Shown one piece after another: positions 8,549-17,205 of a stretch of 64,000 bases of DNA. How positions within the stretch are numbered: the stretch's first letter is position 1; each line of letters starts with the position of its first letter. Location: contig NZ_SUMD01000005.1 of assembly GCF_005049235.1 (NCBI RefSeq), positions 396,467 through 460,466 of the forward strand, in the 5' to 3' direction. The DNA is from Rhodococcus oryzae. GTDB lineage: Bacteria; Actinomycetota; Actinomycetes; Mycobacteriales; Mycobacteriaceae. A program made the position numbers and the translations under genes. The notes under the pieces are model-generated. The model had not been told where the DNA came from, made no database searches, and saw only the letters and a program-made list of their open reading frames with translations.

Positions 8549-9895
8549 TCAGCGGGTAGCGGCGAACCGTCCGAGGAACAGCGCCTCCGCGACCGCGAGG
8601 TTCTCGATCTCGGACGGGTCGACGCTCTCGTTGGGGGCATGGATGAGGCAGCGCGGCTCCTCGACCCCGAGCATCACGATCTCCGCACCGGGGACCATGG
8701 TCGCGAAGACGTTGCAGAGCGGGATGGAGCCGCCCTGCCCCACCGTGCCGAGCGGCTTCCCGAAGGCCTCGGCCATGGCGTCGGCGAGGGCCGCGTAGCC
8801 GGGCCCGTCCGTTTTGGCGCGGAACGGCGATCCGATCTGCTCCGGTTCGACCGTCACCCGCGCGCCCCACGGCGCGGCGGCCTCCAGGTGTGCGATCAGC
8901 GCGTCCTGCGCCTTCTGCGGGTCCATCCCGGGCGGCACCCGCAGGTTCAGTCGCGCCGACGCCCTCGGCTGGATCGCGGCGGCCGACCCCACGACCGGCG
9001 GGCAGTCCATCCCGAGGATCGTCAGCGCGGGCCTGGCCCACACCGAATCCGCGACCGAACCCGATCCGGGCAGGCCGACCCCGTCGAGCACCCCGGCGTC
9101 GGTGCGGAACTGCGCCTCGGCGTATTCGGCACCGTCCCACCGCTGCCCGGAGTCCAGACCCTCGACCACGGTGTTGCCGTCCTCGTCGCGGAGCGTCGCC
9201 AGCATCTGCACCAGCGCGGCGAGGGCGTCGGGCGCGGGCCCGCCGAACATCCCGGAGTGCACCTCCCCTGCCATCGTCTCGACGTACACGACGACATTCG
9301 CCATCCCACGCAGGGTGATCGTCGCCGTCGGCTCGCCGACCTCGGCGTTGCCGGTGTCCACCACCAGGATCATGTCGGCCTCGAACAGTTCGGGGCGCTG
9401 TTGCACCAGCTCCTCGAGGCCACCGGTACCCATCTCCTCGGAGCCCTCGGCCACCACCCGGATGCCGACGGGGAAAGGCGTGCCGAGCGCGCGCAATGCG
9501 AGCAGGTGCATCACGATGTTGCCCTTGCAGTCCGCCGCACCGCGCCCATACCAGCGGCCGTCGCGTTCGGTGAGCTCGAATGGCGGGGTGTGCCACAGCT
9601 TCTCGTTGCCCGGCGGCTGAACGTCGTAGTGGCAGTAGAGGAGAACCGTCGGCGCGCCCTCGGGCCCCGGCTGGTGCCCGACGACGGCGTTCGAGCCGTC
9701 CGGGGTCTCGATCAGCTCGACGTGGCCGATTCCGGCCGCAACGAAGGCGTCCCGCACCCAGTTCGCCGCGTCCGTGCACCCCTGCGGCGGGAACTGACGG
9801 GGATCGGCCACCGACTTGAAGCCCACCAGCGTGGCGAGCTCCGTGCGCGCCGTGGGCATCAAGTCCCTTACCTTGGAGCGAATCTCGTCTGGCAT
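8549..9895 (-). CDS. M20 family metallopeptidase / dipeptidase (Rv2522c-like)
   Basis: Zinc-dependent exopeptidase of family M20, expected to cleave dipeptides or N-acyl amino acids in the cytoplasm. The first metal-binding motif is YCHYDVQPP. The catalytic Asp/Glu region is GRGAADCKGN, the SEEMGTGGL acidic motif follows, and a dimerisation domain is inserted in the middle. The length of 448 residues is normal. ATG 9895 is chosen for its strong AAGGAGGTGGCA ribosome site. The stop is 14 bases from the convergent bcp stop. The exact substrate cannot be assigned. Confidence 0.9.
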   Translation of the reverse strand: MPDEIRSKVRDLMPTARTELATLVGFKSVADPRQFPPQGCTDAANWVRDAFVAAGIGHVELIETPDGSNAVVGHQPGPEGAPTVLLYCHYDVQPPGNEKLWHTPPFELTERDGRWYGRGAADCKGNIVMHLLALRALGTPFPVGIRVVAEGSEEMGTGGLEELVQQRPELFEADMILVVDTGNAEVGEPTATITLRGMANVVVYVETMAGEVHSGMFGGPAPDALAALVQMLATLRDEDGNTVVEGLDSGQRWDGAEYAEAQFRTDAGVLDGVGLPGSGSVADSVWARPALTILGMDCPPVVGSAAAIQPRASARLNLRVPPGMDPQKAQDALIAHLEAAAPWGARVTVEPEQIGSPFRAKTDGPGYAALADAMAEAFGKPLGTVGQGGSIPLCNVFATMVPGAEIVMLGVEEPRCLIHAPNESVDPSEIENLAVAEALFLGRFAATR

Positions 9896-9929
9896 TGCCA
9901 CCTCCTTGGCTGTCACCGACGGCTGCCGC

Positions 9930-10406
9930 TCAGCTGCCGTCGACAAGTTTCAGATCGTTCAGGGTTTCCTCGAACTCGGCCGACTGGTCCGGGCAGTAGA
10001 CCTCGATCACCAACCGCGCCCCATCCACCGCATCGTGGGTCGCGAGAATGGGGCGCTGGCCGGGGCCGGCTGCGCCGCTGACGAGTTGCTGATTGAGCAC
10101 ACCGGTCCTGAGCGCGTTGCCCGGGTCGGTGCACGCGGCACCGCCGTCCGATCCGAGCACCCGCGCGGTCGCCTCGACGTCGAGAGCGCCGAGGCCCGCC
10201 GCCTCGAACTGCGCCGCGAGCTCGGTGGCCTTGGCATCCGCCTCGTCGGAGCGTTTGTTCTCGTTGAAGGTGACCAGACCCCAGGCCGCCAGCCCGACGA
10301 ACACCGCGAAGGCCGCCAGATAGAGGATCCAGTGCGTGTTCTCCGGCCGCTTGTGCAGATCGTCGACGGCGGCCACGTTGACCTCGCCCTTCTCCGGTGT
10401 GGTCAT
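9930..10406 (-). CDS. Single-pass membrane protein coupled to APC permease
   Basis: Not a recognised family. The 158-residue protein has a short cytoplasmic N-terminus, one membrane helix at about 27-46 (WILYLAAFAVFVGLAAWGL) and an extracytoplasmic C-terminal domain. That domain contains two cysteines (AACTD and EVYCPD), which could form a disulfide. Its ATG overlaps the permease stop codon by one base (TGATG), so the two genes are probably translated together. An accessory or sensor subunit for the permease is possible, but that is inference from context only. Confidence 0.75.
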   Translation of the reverse strand: MTTPEKGEVNVAAVDDLHKRPENTHWILYLAAFAVFVGLAAWGLVTFNENKRSDEADAKATELAAQFEAAGLGALDVEATARVLGSDGGAACTDPGNALRTGVLNQQLVSGAAGPGQRPILATHDAVDGARLVIEVYCPDQSAEFEETLNDLKLVDGS

Positions 10407-11875
10407 CACGCCTCCTCCGCCAGCGGGTCAGCCGAAATATCCTGCTTCCAAGACGGTTTGCGCATGGCCAGGATCAGGAGCGGGACCCCGATCCCGACGA
10501 TCCCGAACCCGCCACCGACGATGAGGATGTAGACGAAGACGCTGCCGCCTCCGAACTGTGAGGGCGGCACGAACCCGATGCAGAACGCCGCGAGGCTCGA
10601 GATGATGCCGACCCAGCAGAGCAGGAACAGCGCGGGCGCGCGGTAGCCCCGCGGCTGGTCCGGCCGGTTCTTCCGCAGCCGCATCGCCGCGACGAACATC
10701 AGCACGTACACCACGAGATAGACCTGGGTGGTGATCACCGACAGGATCCAGTAGGCGCTGGAGACCTCCGGGATGAAGGCGTACAACAGCGCGATGAGGG
10801 TGGTCACCACGCCCTGTGCGACCAGGATGTTCTGCTGGACCCCGTGCTTGTTCAACCGCTGCAGGATCGGTGGCAGGAACCCGTCCTGCCTGCCGATCAT
10901 CAGCAGCCCCTTGGAAGGCCCGGCCAGCCAGGTCAGCATGCCGCCCAGCGACGCGGCGATCAGCATCAATGCCAGAATCGGTGTCGCCCATCCGAATCCG
11001 AAGTGCGCGAAGAAGATGTCGAAGGCCTGCATCACGCCCGCGGTGAGCGAGAGCTTCTCGGCGGGCACCACCCAGCTGATCGCGATGGCGGGCAGGATGA
11101 AGATGGCGAGCACCAGGCCCATCGCGACGAACATCGCGCGCGGGAACTCCTTGGCCGGCTTGCGCAGGCTGGAGACGTGGACGGCGTTCATCTCCATCCC
11201 CGAGTACGACAGGAAGTTGTTGACGATGAGCACCAGGCTCGCGATCCCGGTCCACGCGGGAAGCAGCGCGCTGAACTCCATCGGCGCCGCGGAGGGGTTG
11301 CCCTGCCCGAGGAACACCACGCCCATGACGATCAGCAGCACGCCCGGGATCAGGGTGCCGAGAACGAGTCCGGCGCTGGAGAGTCCGGCCACGGCCTTCA
11401 TCCCTCGCGAGGAGACGAAGACCCCGGTCCAGAACAGGGTGACGATGATGATCGCGGTGTAGAGCCCGTTCGAGGCCAACGCCGGATTGATCACGTAGGC
11501 GAAGGTGCTGGCCACGTAGGCCAACAACGTCGGGTAGTAGAAGATCGTCATCGCGAACTGGCACCAGACGGCGAGGAAGCCCGCCTTGTCGGAGATGCCC
11601 TCGCCCACCCAGCGGTAGACCCCTCCAGACCAGCCCGACGCGAGCTCGGCCGCCACCAGCGAGGTCGGCAGCAGGAACACGATCGCCGGGACGATGTAGA
11701 GGAACACGCACGCGAGGCCGTAAATCGCCATCGACGGCGCGGAGCGCAGGCTGGCGACCGAGCTCGTGGTCATCATCGCCAGCGCGATCCAGGTGATGTA
11801 CTGCTGCCGGGGGGCGACGGGGAGTCGCCTCGGCGTCGCGGCGCCGTCCGGCGGACCCTCTGTGTCAACGCTCAT
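10406..11875 (-). CDS. APC-superfamily amino acid permease/antiporter
   Basis: A 489-residue protein with about 12 hydrophobic helices, the general layout of the amino acid-polyamine-organocation superfamily and most like the glutamate/GABA antiporter (GadC-like) group. The conserved SSRGMKAVAGLS and YSGMEMNAVHV segments support this. ATG 11875 is preferred because GGTGGGA precedes it; GTG 11908 is an upstream alternative. It is followed directly by the coupled one-helix protein. Substrate is not determinable from sequence. No decarboxylase or other pathway gene is adjacent. Confidence 0.85.
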   Translation of the reverse strand: MSVDTEGPPDGAATPRRLPVAPRQQYITWIALAMMTTSSVASLRSAPSMAIYGLACVFLYIVPAIVFLLPTSLVAAELASGWSGGVYRWVGEGISDKAGFLAVWCQFAMTIFYYPTLLAYVASTFAYVINPALASNGLYTAIIIVTLFWTGVFVSSRGMKAVAGLSSAGLVLGTLIPGVLLIVMGVVFLGQGNPSAAPMEFSALLPAWTGIASLVLIVNNFLSYSGMEMNAVHVSSLRKPAKEFPRAMFVAMGLVLAIFILPAIAISWVVPAEKLSLTAGVMQAFDIFFAHFGFGWATPILALMLIAASLGGMLTWLAGPSKGLLMIGRQDGFLPPILQRLNKHGVQQNILVAQGVVTTLIALLYAFIPEVSSAYWILSVITTQVYLVVYVLMFVAAMRLRKNRPDQPRGYRAPALFLLCWVGIISSLAAFCIGFVPPSQFGGGSVFVYILIVGGGFGIVGIGVPLLILAMRKPSWKQDISADPLAEEA

Positions 11876-12046
11876 CGGTTCCCACCAATCGACGTCGGAC
11901 CGGGTCACCGACGCGACCGCGGGCTTCCCCTTGCACTATTCCCCCGGCGCAACGGATTTGCAGCGGATCACGCGCTTCCCTGGCGCGAATTCACCCGGTT
12001 CGGATGAGGGGTGCGCGCCCGCAAACGACGGCGGAGCACCGGCCCC

Positions 12047-12790
12047 TCAGCGGTGCGCGTCGACCAACTTCTCGATGCCGTCGAGCAGCAGGTCGAGGGC
12101 GAACCGGAAATCCGCGTCCGCCCACCCGAGGTCCTCGTCCTGGGGATCGTCCTCGAACGCGCCTTCCGACACCGCCCGGAGCAGGTGCGGAAACCGGTCC
12201 GGGTCGAGCAGCGCGGGCAGGATCGAGGCGTACTCGCCGTCCTCGGCTGCGGCTGCGGCCGCGATGTCGCTGGAGAACCGGGCCCGGCCGACGACGTAGA
12301 GCGAGGTGTTCAGCACCACCTTCACCCTGAGCGCCTCCGGGAGCGGGGTCTCGCTCAGGCGCGCCAAACCCGCGTCGAGCCACAGCATGTTGTTCGGGCC
12401 GGTCGGCGGCGCGACGATCGGCAGCTGCAACCACCACGGGTGCCGCAGCACGCCCTCGCGCTCGGCGATCGCCCACTGTTGCAGGCCTTCCCGCCACCCC
12501 AGCCCCTTCGCGAACTCGGGCGGCGGACCGAGGGCCCGATCCGAGATCAGCTCGATCAGCTCGTCCTTGCTCTCGACATAGCGATACAGCGACATGGTGG
12601 TGAACCCGAGCGCCTTGGCGACCCGGCTCATGGACAGCGCGGCCACCCCCTCTCTGTCCGCGAGTTCGATTGCCGCATCGAGTATCTGCTCGAGGCTCAG
12701 TCCGCGGCGCGGTCCCCGACTCCCCGGTTCGGCCAGCCCCCACGCGAGCTTGATCTTCCGCGGAAGCTCCGGGCCGCCACTGGTTTCCAT
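12047..12790 (-). CDS. TetR-family repressor with Tn10-TetR-like C-terminal domain
   Basis: A 247-residue regulator. The N-terminal helix-turn-helix contains SLEQILDAAIELADREG and ALGFTTMSLYRYVESKDEL. The larger C-terminal ligand domain resembles the TetR_C family, which commonly controls drug exporters in Actinobacteria. ATG 12790 is the last plausible start before the conserved region and leaves the operator upstream. It diverges from the DrrAB-type ABC exporter across a 102-base region holding one long inverted repeat, so it very likely represses the exporter and itself. Confidence 0.88.
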   Translation of the reverse strand: METSGGPELPRKIKLAWGLAEPGSRGPRRGLSLEQILDAAIELADREGVAALSMSRVAKALGFTTMSLYRYVESKDELIELISDRALGPPPEFAKGLGWREGLQQWAIAEREGVLRHPWWLQLPIVAPPTGPNNMLWLDAGLARLSETPLPEALRVKVVLNTSLYVVGRARFSSDIAAAAAAEDGEYASILPALLDPDRFPHLLRAVSEGAFEDDPQDEDLGWADADFRFALDLLLDGIEKLVDAHR

Positions 12791-12830
12791 CCGCGCTGTG
12801 CTCCTGTCCTCGAACTCTTGCGCCCATCCT

Positions 12831-12876
12831 AAAACTGTGTATGGTCTACACAACGGTATACGACATACACAGTTTT
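12831..12876. promoter_or_regulatory. Operator-like inverted repeat between tetR and drrAB genes
   Basis: Perfect 13-base arms AAAACTGTGTATG (12831-12843) and CATACACAGTTTT (12864-12876) flank an AT-richer centre that itself holds GTGTA..TACAC and GTATAC. The symmetry and position suggest the TetR binding site, overlapping both divergent promoters. Confidence 0.75.
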
Positions 12877-12892
12877 ACGAAGGGCGGATCCC

Positions 12893-13864
12893 ATGACCAG
12901 ACCCGAATCCACCGGCGCGATCTCCGTCGCCGGGCTCACCAAGTCCTACGGCGACCACACCGTGCTCGACGGACTCGACCTGTTCGTGCCCGAGGGCGGG
13001 GTGTTCGCCCTGCTCGGCGCCAACGGCGCGGGCAAGACCACCACCGTCCGGATCCTGTCCACCCTGCTGCCCTTCGACTCCGGCACCGTGAGGGTGGCAG
13101 GGCACGACCTGCCCCGATCGGCCCAGGAGGTGCGGCGCAGCATCAGCGTCACGGGTCAGTACGCGGCGGTCGACAAGCTGCTCACGGGCCGGGAGAACCT
13201 CGCGCTCATGGCCGAGCTCCATCACCTCGGCAGGCGCGAATCGCGGCGCCGCGCCGCCGAACTCCTGGACCGCTTCTCGCTCACGGACGCGGCGGACCGG
13301 CGGTCCGAGACCTACTCGGGCGGCATGCGACGGCGCCTCGACCTGGCGATGAGCCTGGTGGCGAACCCGAAGGTGGTGTTCCTCGACGAGCCGACGACCG
13401 GACTGGACCCGCGTAGCCGCCGCGACATGTGGATCGTCATCCGCGAACTGGTCGCGAGCGGAGTGACCATCTTCCTCACCACCCAGTACCTCGACGAGGC
13501 CGACGAGCTCGCCGACCGGATCGCCGTCATCGACGGGGGCCGGATCGTGGCCGAGGGCACCGCCGACGAGCTCAAGCGGCTCGTCCATGGCGGCCACATG
13601 GAGCTGCAGTTCACCGATCCCGCCCAGTTGGACCGGGCCGCGGGCGCGTTGCCCGGGTCCGTCACGCGCCCCGAGACCCTCACCGTCGAGGTGCCAACCG
13701 ACGGCAGCATCGCGTCACTGCGGGCCCTGCTCGACCGCATCGACGACGACATCTCGGTCGAGAAGTTCGCCCTGCACACGCCCGACCTCGACGACGTCTT
13801 CTTCGCCCTCACCGGCTCGCCCCGCGACGCCGACGCCCCGACCACGAAAGCAGCAGCCCGATGA
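12893..13864 (+). CDS. ABC transporter ATP-binding protein, daunorubicin-resistance (DrrA) family
   Basis: A 323-residue nucleotide-binding subunit of an ABC-2 exporter. Walker A GANGAGKTTT, the signature YSGGMRRRLDLAMSL (degenerate LSGGQ, as in DrrA), Walker B VVFLDEPTTGLDP and the switch His region LTTQYLDEADELAD are all present. A C-terminal DrrA-type domain follows (about 220-310). Its stop overlaps the permease start by four bases (ATGA), so the two are translationally coupled. Control by the divergent TetR is likely. The exported compound is unknown. Confidence 0.93.
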   Translation: MTRPESTGAISVAGLTKSYGDHTVLDGLDLFVPEGGVFALLGANGAGKTTTVRILSTLLPFDSGTVRVAGHDLPRSAQEVRRSISVTGQYAAVDKLLTGRENLALMAELHHLGRRESRRRAAELLDRFSLTDAADRRSETYSGGMRRRLDLAMSLVANPKVVFLDEPTTGLDPRSRRDMWIVIRELVASGVTIFLTTQYLDEADELADRIAVIDGGRIVAEGTADELKRLVHGGHMELQFTDPAQLDRAAGALPGSVTRPETLTVEVPTDGSIASLRALLDRIDDDISVEKFALHTPDLDDVFFALTGSPRDADAPTTKAAAR

Positions 13865-14640
13865 GCACCCAGACCCTGCCCCGCACCGCCGTCGCCGCCG
13901 ACTCGCTTGCGATGCTGCGCCGAAGCCTCAAACACCTGCTGCGCAGCCCGGACTCGATGATCATGGCGGTCGCGCTGCCGATCATGCTGATGCTGCTGTT
14001 CGTGTACGTCTTCGGTGGCGCGATCGACACCGGCACCGCGTACATCAACTACGTGGTGCCCGGAATCATCCTGCTGTGCGCCGCCTTCGGCGCCTCGACG
14101 ACCGCGGTCGGGGTCTCGTCCGACATGACCGAGGGCATCATCGACCGGTTCCGGACGCTGCCCATCGCCCAGTCCTCGTTTCTGACCGGGCACGTGCTCG
14201 CCAGCGTGGTTCGCAACCTGCTCACCACGGCGATCGTCTTCGCGGTCGCCCTGCTGATGGGCTTCCGCCCGACCAGCGACCCGATGAAGTGGCTCGGCGC
14301 GATCGGGATGATCGCGGCCTTCGTCTTCGCCCTGTCGTACCTGTCGACGGCCCTCGGCCTGCTGGCGAAGAACCCGGAGGCGGCGGGCGGGTTCACCTTC
14401 GTCATCATGTTCCTGCCATACGTCAGCAGTGCCTTCGTGCCGGCCGAGACGATGCCGACCTGGCTGCGGTGGTTCGCCGAGAACCAGCCGATCACCCCGA
14501 TCATCGAGACGGTCCGCGGCCTGTTGATGGGTACCCCGATCGGCAACAGCGCCTGGCTCGCGGTGGCCTGGTGCGCGGCGATCGCGGCGGTGGGATTCGT
14601 CTGGGCGAACGTCCTGTACCGCAACCGCGTCACCCGGTAG
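13861..14640 (+). CDS. ABC-2 type exporter permease (DrrB family)
   Basis: A 259-residue membrane subunit with six predicted helices, starting after a short cytoplasmic N-terminus. It pairs with the DrrA-type ATPase encoded just upstream through a four-base ATGA overlap. Segments such as DRFRTLPIAQSSFLTGHVL and the GLLAKNPEAAGGF loop are typical of the DrrB/NodJ permease family. The pair would form a homodimeric drug or lipid efflux pump. Confidence 0.93.
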   Translation: MSTQTLPRTAVAADSLAMLRRSLKHLLRSPDSMIMAVALPIMLMLLFVYVFGGAIDTGTAYINYVVPGIILLCAAFGASTTAVGVSSDMTEGIIDRFRTLPIAQSSFLTGHVLASVVRNLLTTAIVFAVALLMGFRPTSDPMKWLGAIGMIAAFVFALSYLSTALGLLAKNPEAAGGFTFVIMFLPYVSSAFVPAETMPTWLRWFAENQPITPIIETVRGLLMGTPIGNSAWLAVAWCAAIAAVGFVWANVLYRNRVTR

Positions 14641-14723
14641 CTCCCCAGGTATCCGGTACCCCGGGAAACACCCAGAACCCGGGGTTCATCGGATCCGGCG
14701 ACAAAGACGGATAACCTGGACAA

Positions 14724-15422
14724 GTGGAGTCCATGACCAGCAGCCGAACCTCGCGCCGCGCGGACCCGGCCCTGGAGGCTGGTGCCGACCCAGCCGCGCT
14801 GGAGGAACTGCTCCCCCGCAAGCGGCCGACCCAGGAGCGCAGCCGACGCAAGTTCGACGCCCTGCTCGCCTCGTCGCGGGACCTGCTCACCGATGTCGGG
14901 TTCGAGTCGTTCACCTGCGAGGAGGTGGCGTCGCGGGCCGATGTCCCCATCGGCACGCTGTACCAGTTCTTCGCCAACAAGTACGTGATCGTCTGCGAAC
15001 TGAACCGGCAGGACTTCACGTCGGTGCGCGACGAACTCGAGCAGTTCAACGGCGAGGTGCCCTCACTCGACTGGCTGCGTTTCCTGAACAATTTCGTCGA
15101 TCACCTGGCGAAGCTGTGGACCTCGGACCCGTCGCGGCGCGAGGTGTGGCTGGCGATGCAGTCCACCCCGTCGACGCGGGCCACCGGAAAGATCCAGGAG
15201 CGCCAGCTCGCCGAGCAGATCTCCCGGATGCTCGCCCCACTGACCCCGCGCACCGAACGCGACCGCCGCACGATGATGGCCGAGGTCCTCGTCCACGTCG
15301 TGTACTCGATGCTCAACTTCTCGGTCCAGGACGGGCAGAGCCACGCCGACGCCGTCGACGAGCTGAAGCGGCTGATGGCCGCGTACCTGCTCGTCGCCGA
15401 GAAGGAATCACGCTCCACCTGA
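14724..15422 (+). CDS. TetR-family regulator with N-terminal extension
   Basis: A 232-residue protein. The helix-turn-helix (PTQERSRRKFDALLASS, then EVASRADVPIGTLYQFFANK) starts only near residue 34, after an Arg/Ala-rich extension. The C-terminal ligand domain does not resemble the upstream TetR and its ligand is unknown. The start is ambiguous: GTG 14724 or ATG 14733. It lies 83 bases after the exporter and in the same direction, but has no obvious coupling, so it may be an independent regulator. The gene convergent with it is a MerR regulator. Confidence 0.85.
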   Translation: MESMTSSRTSRRADPALEAGADPAALEELLPRKRPTQERSRRKFDALLASSRDLLTDVGFESFTCEEVASRADVPIGTLYQFFANKYVIVCELNRQDFTSVRDELEQFNGEVPSLDWLRFLNNFVDHLAKLWTSDPSRREVWLAMQSTPSTRATGKIQERQLAEQISRMLAPLTPRTERDRRTMMAEVLVHVVYSMLNFSVQDGQSHADAVDELKRLMAAYLLVAEKESRST

Positions 15423-15430
15423 GCGGGCGG

Positions 15431-16177
15431 TCACGAACCGGCGCGGTCGGCGTTCGCCACGATCGCGTCGTGCACGTACCACGCGAACCCCGGTGCGATC
15501 TCGTCCCACTGCGCGACGGTCGCCGGGTCGGACACGTAGTGCGCGGCCACCTTTCGGTGCTGCCGATGGCTGCAGGGGAAGAACCAGCGCGCCAGGTGCA
15601 TCCGGTGATCCTCGGCGGCCCGCATCGCGGCCTCGCCGTCGGCCGGCTCGCCCGCGGCCAGCGCCGCCGCGAAGGCCGCGATGTCGGCGTCGGCCTCCGC
15701 CTTGATCGCCGACCAGTCCTCCTTCGTGTAGGCCGCCGCGTGGGCGTCGACCCCCCACTGCTCCTCGACCTCCGCGAGGGCATCGCCGAATCGGTCGGTG
15801 TCGAAGATCTCGAGCTGCTCGGCGGCCGTCAGCGCGATGCCCGAGCCACGCGCCCGCAGTTCGTGTTCGACGGCGTCGAGCAGGCCGTCGATGCGGGCCC
15901 GGCGCTCGCGCAGCAGCCGGTGCTGCCTGCGCAGGTGCGAGTCCGGGCGCACCGCGGGATCGGCCAGGATCTCCGCGATCTCCTCGAGGCCGAACTCGAG
16001 CTCCCGGTAGAACAGGATCTGCCGCAGCCGCGCGACATCGGCGCCTGAGTACCGCCGGTGGTTGGCGGTGCTGCGCGCGTGCGGCGTCAGCAGCCCGATG
16101 GCGTCGTAGTGGTGCAGGGTCCGCACCGAGACGCCGGACAGCCGCGCGAGCTCCCCGACCGTGTACCCGTCGTCCAT
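15431..16177 (-). CDS. MerR-family regulator with TipAS-type drug-binding domain
   Basis: A 248-residue regulator. The N-terminal MerR winged helix reads YTVGELARLSGVSVRTLHHY, followed by a coiled-coil dimerisation helix (about 75-115). The C-terminal half is a TipAS-like domain, ending in the conserved AHYVSDPATVAQWDEIAPG block, which in TipA and AlbA binds thiopeptide antibiotics or albicidin. This suggests ligand sensing or sequestering, but the ligand is inference. ATG 16177 is three bases inside an overlapping GTG. It is eight bases from the convergent TetR gene and 20 bases downstream of the DUF6194 gene. Confidence 0.88.
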   Translation of the reverse strand: MDDGYTVGELARLSGVSVRTLHHYDAIGLLTPHARSTANHRRYSGADVARLRQILFYRELEFGLEEIAEILADPAVRPDSHLRRQHRLLRERRARIDGLLDAVEHELRARGSGIALTAAEQLEIFDTDRFGDALAEVEEQWGVDAHAAAYTKEDWSAIKAEADADIAAFAAALAAGEPADGEAAMRAAEDHRMHLARWFFPCSHRQHRKVAAHYVSDPATVAQWDEIAPGFAWYVHDAIVANADRAGS

Positions 16178-16197
16178 CACCCGATCATCCGCTTACG

Positions 16198-16677
16198 TCA
16201 CCCGGTCCGGCGGCGGCGCGCGGCGTGCGCGTGGGCCCGGTCGAACAGGTCCTCCACCAGCGGGAGGCTCGCCCGCGTGGGACACACGATCGACACCCAG
16301 GACTGTGCGGCGTACGTCGGGTGCGGCAGCAGCCGGTCGCCGACGGTGAAGTCGATCCCGTCCGCGTGCGCGGCGTGCACGGCCGGCGGGTAGCCGAGCA
16401 GCTCCTCGAACCCGGCCCGACCGACGCCGAAGTTGACGCGGAAGGCACCGTCACGATCCAGCGCCGAGTAGGTGTCCCAGCCGGGCACGTCCTGGGTGAC
16501 GATCGTCGCGAAAGGGAACTTCCGGTCCGGGTCGAGGTGGGCGAACGAGTCACCCCAGGAGGCTTCGGGCGCCCCGCTCGGCTCGTCGGCGGTCACCACG
16601 ACCACCCCCGGCAACCGCGTCGCCGCGTCGATCACGTCCTGCTCCGTCAACATCTCGACGTTCTCGTCTGCGCTCAT
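16198..16677 (-). CDS. DUF6194 family protein
   Basis: A 159-residue soluble protein. The blocks FPFATIVTQDVPGWDTYS and RDGAFRVNFGVGRAGFEELLGYPP, followed by DRLLPHPTYAAQSWVSIVCP, match the DUF6194 pattern known from actinobacteria, which has no established function. The last ~15 residues are Arg/Ala-rich. It is the likely first gene of a two-gene unit with the MerR regulator downstream. Family assignment is from memory of the pattern, not a search. Confidence 0.7.
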   Translation of the reverse strand: MSADENVEMLTEQDVIDAATRLPGVVVVTADEPSGAPEASWGDSFAHLDPDRKFPFATIVTQDVPGWDTYSALDRDGAFRVNFGVGRAGFEELLGYPPAVHAAHADGIDFTVGDRLLPHPTYAAQSWVSIVCPTRASLPLVEDLFDRAHAHAARRRRTG

Positions 16678-16728
16678 GCCGCCACGCTAGGACCTCACGC
16701 CGCGTCAGGTGCAAGGCCGCCGAACAGG

Positions 16729-16770
16729 GACGAGGCCGGCCCGCGGATCGCTCCGCGGGTCGGCCTCGTC
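16729..16770 (-). terminator. Hairpin terminator downstream of acpS
   Basis: Arms GACGAGGCCGGCCCGCGGA and its near-perfect complement flank a four-base loop, 18 bases past the acpS stop on the minus strand. No other feature is visible in 16678-16788. Confidence 0.7.
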
Positions 16771-16788
16771 AATCCGTCGTCCGTTCGC

Positions 16789-17205
16789 CTAGTCGGCGAC
16801 CGGCACCACCAGGTCGGGTTCCTCGATGACGACCATGGCGCCCGCCATGTCGCCGTCGTGTGTCAGCGACAGGTGGATGATGGCGCCGGGCAGGAACTCC
16901 GCGGCCTCGTCGTGCAGCTTGATGCTCGGCCGGCCCCACGCGTCGTTGACCACCTCGATCTGCGCGTAGGCGTTGTCACCCACTGACGGCGGACGGGCGA
17001 ACCGGGACGACGCCCAGGCCTTGATCACCGCCTCCTTCGCCGCCCAGCGCACCGCGTAGTGGCGGGCCGGGTCGGGGCTCTTGGACTCCGCGTAGCGGCG
17101 CTCCCCCGGCCGGAAGCTGGACAGCATGGCAGTTCCCGGACGGTTCATCTGCTCCGCGAACTCGGTGACGGTGACCAGGTCGTATCCGATTCCCAGGATG
17201 GCCAT
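16789..17205 (-). CDS. acpS: Holo-[acyl-carrier-protein] synthase
   Basis: Transfers 4'-phosphopantetheine from CoA to a serine of the ACP domain of FAS-I. The 138-residue protein starts MAILGIGYDLV, with metal-binding Asp at 9, and has the family motif WAAKEAVIKA with Glu near 58. Its ATG overlaps the fas stop codon by one base (TGATG), so it is translationally coupled to the synthase it activates. The same fas-acpS order is found in M. tuberculosis (Rv2524c-Rv2523c). Confidence 0.95.
   Translation of the reverse strand: MAILGIGYDLVTVTEFAEQMNRPGTAMLSSFRPGERRYAESKSPDPARHYAVRWAAKEAVIKAWASSRFARPPSVGDNAYAQIEVVNDAWGRPSIKLHDEAAEFLPGAIIHLSLTHDGDMAGAMVVIEEPDLVVPVAD

Noticed and set aside
7971..9779. 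602-codon minus-strand open frame
   Set aside because: It runs out of frame across the M20 peptidase and the opposite-strand bcp gene; the sequence is low-complexity Arg/Gly with no domain.
10844..12007. 387-codon plus-strand frame opposite the APC permease
   Set aside because: His/Arg/Gly-rich shadow frame without a ribosome site or domain.
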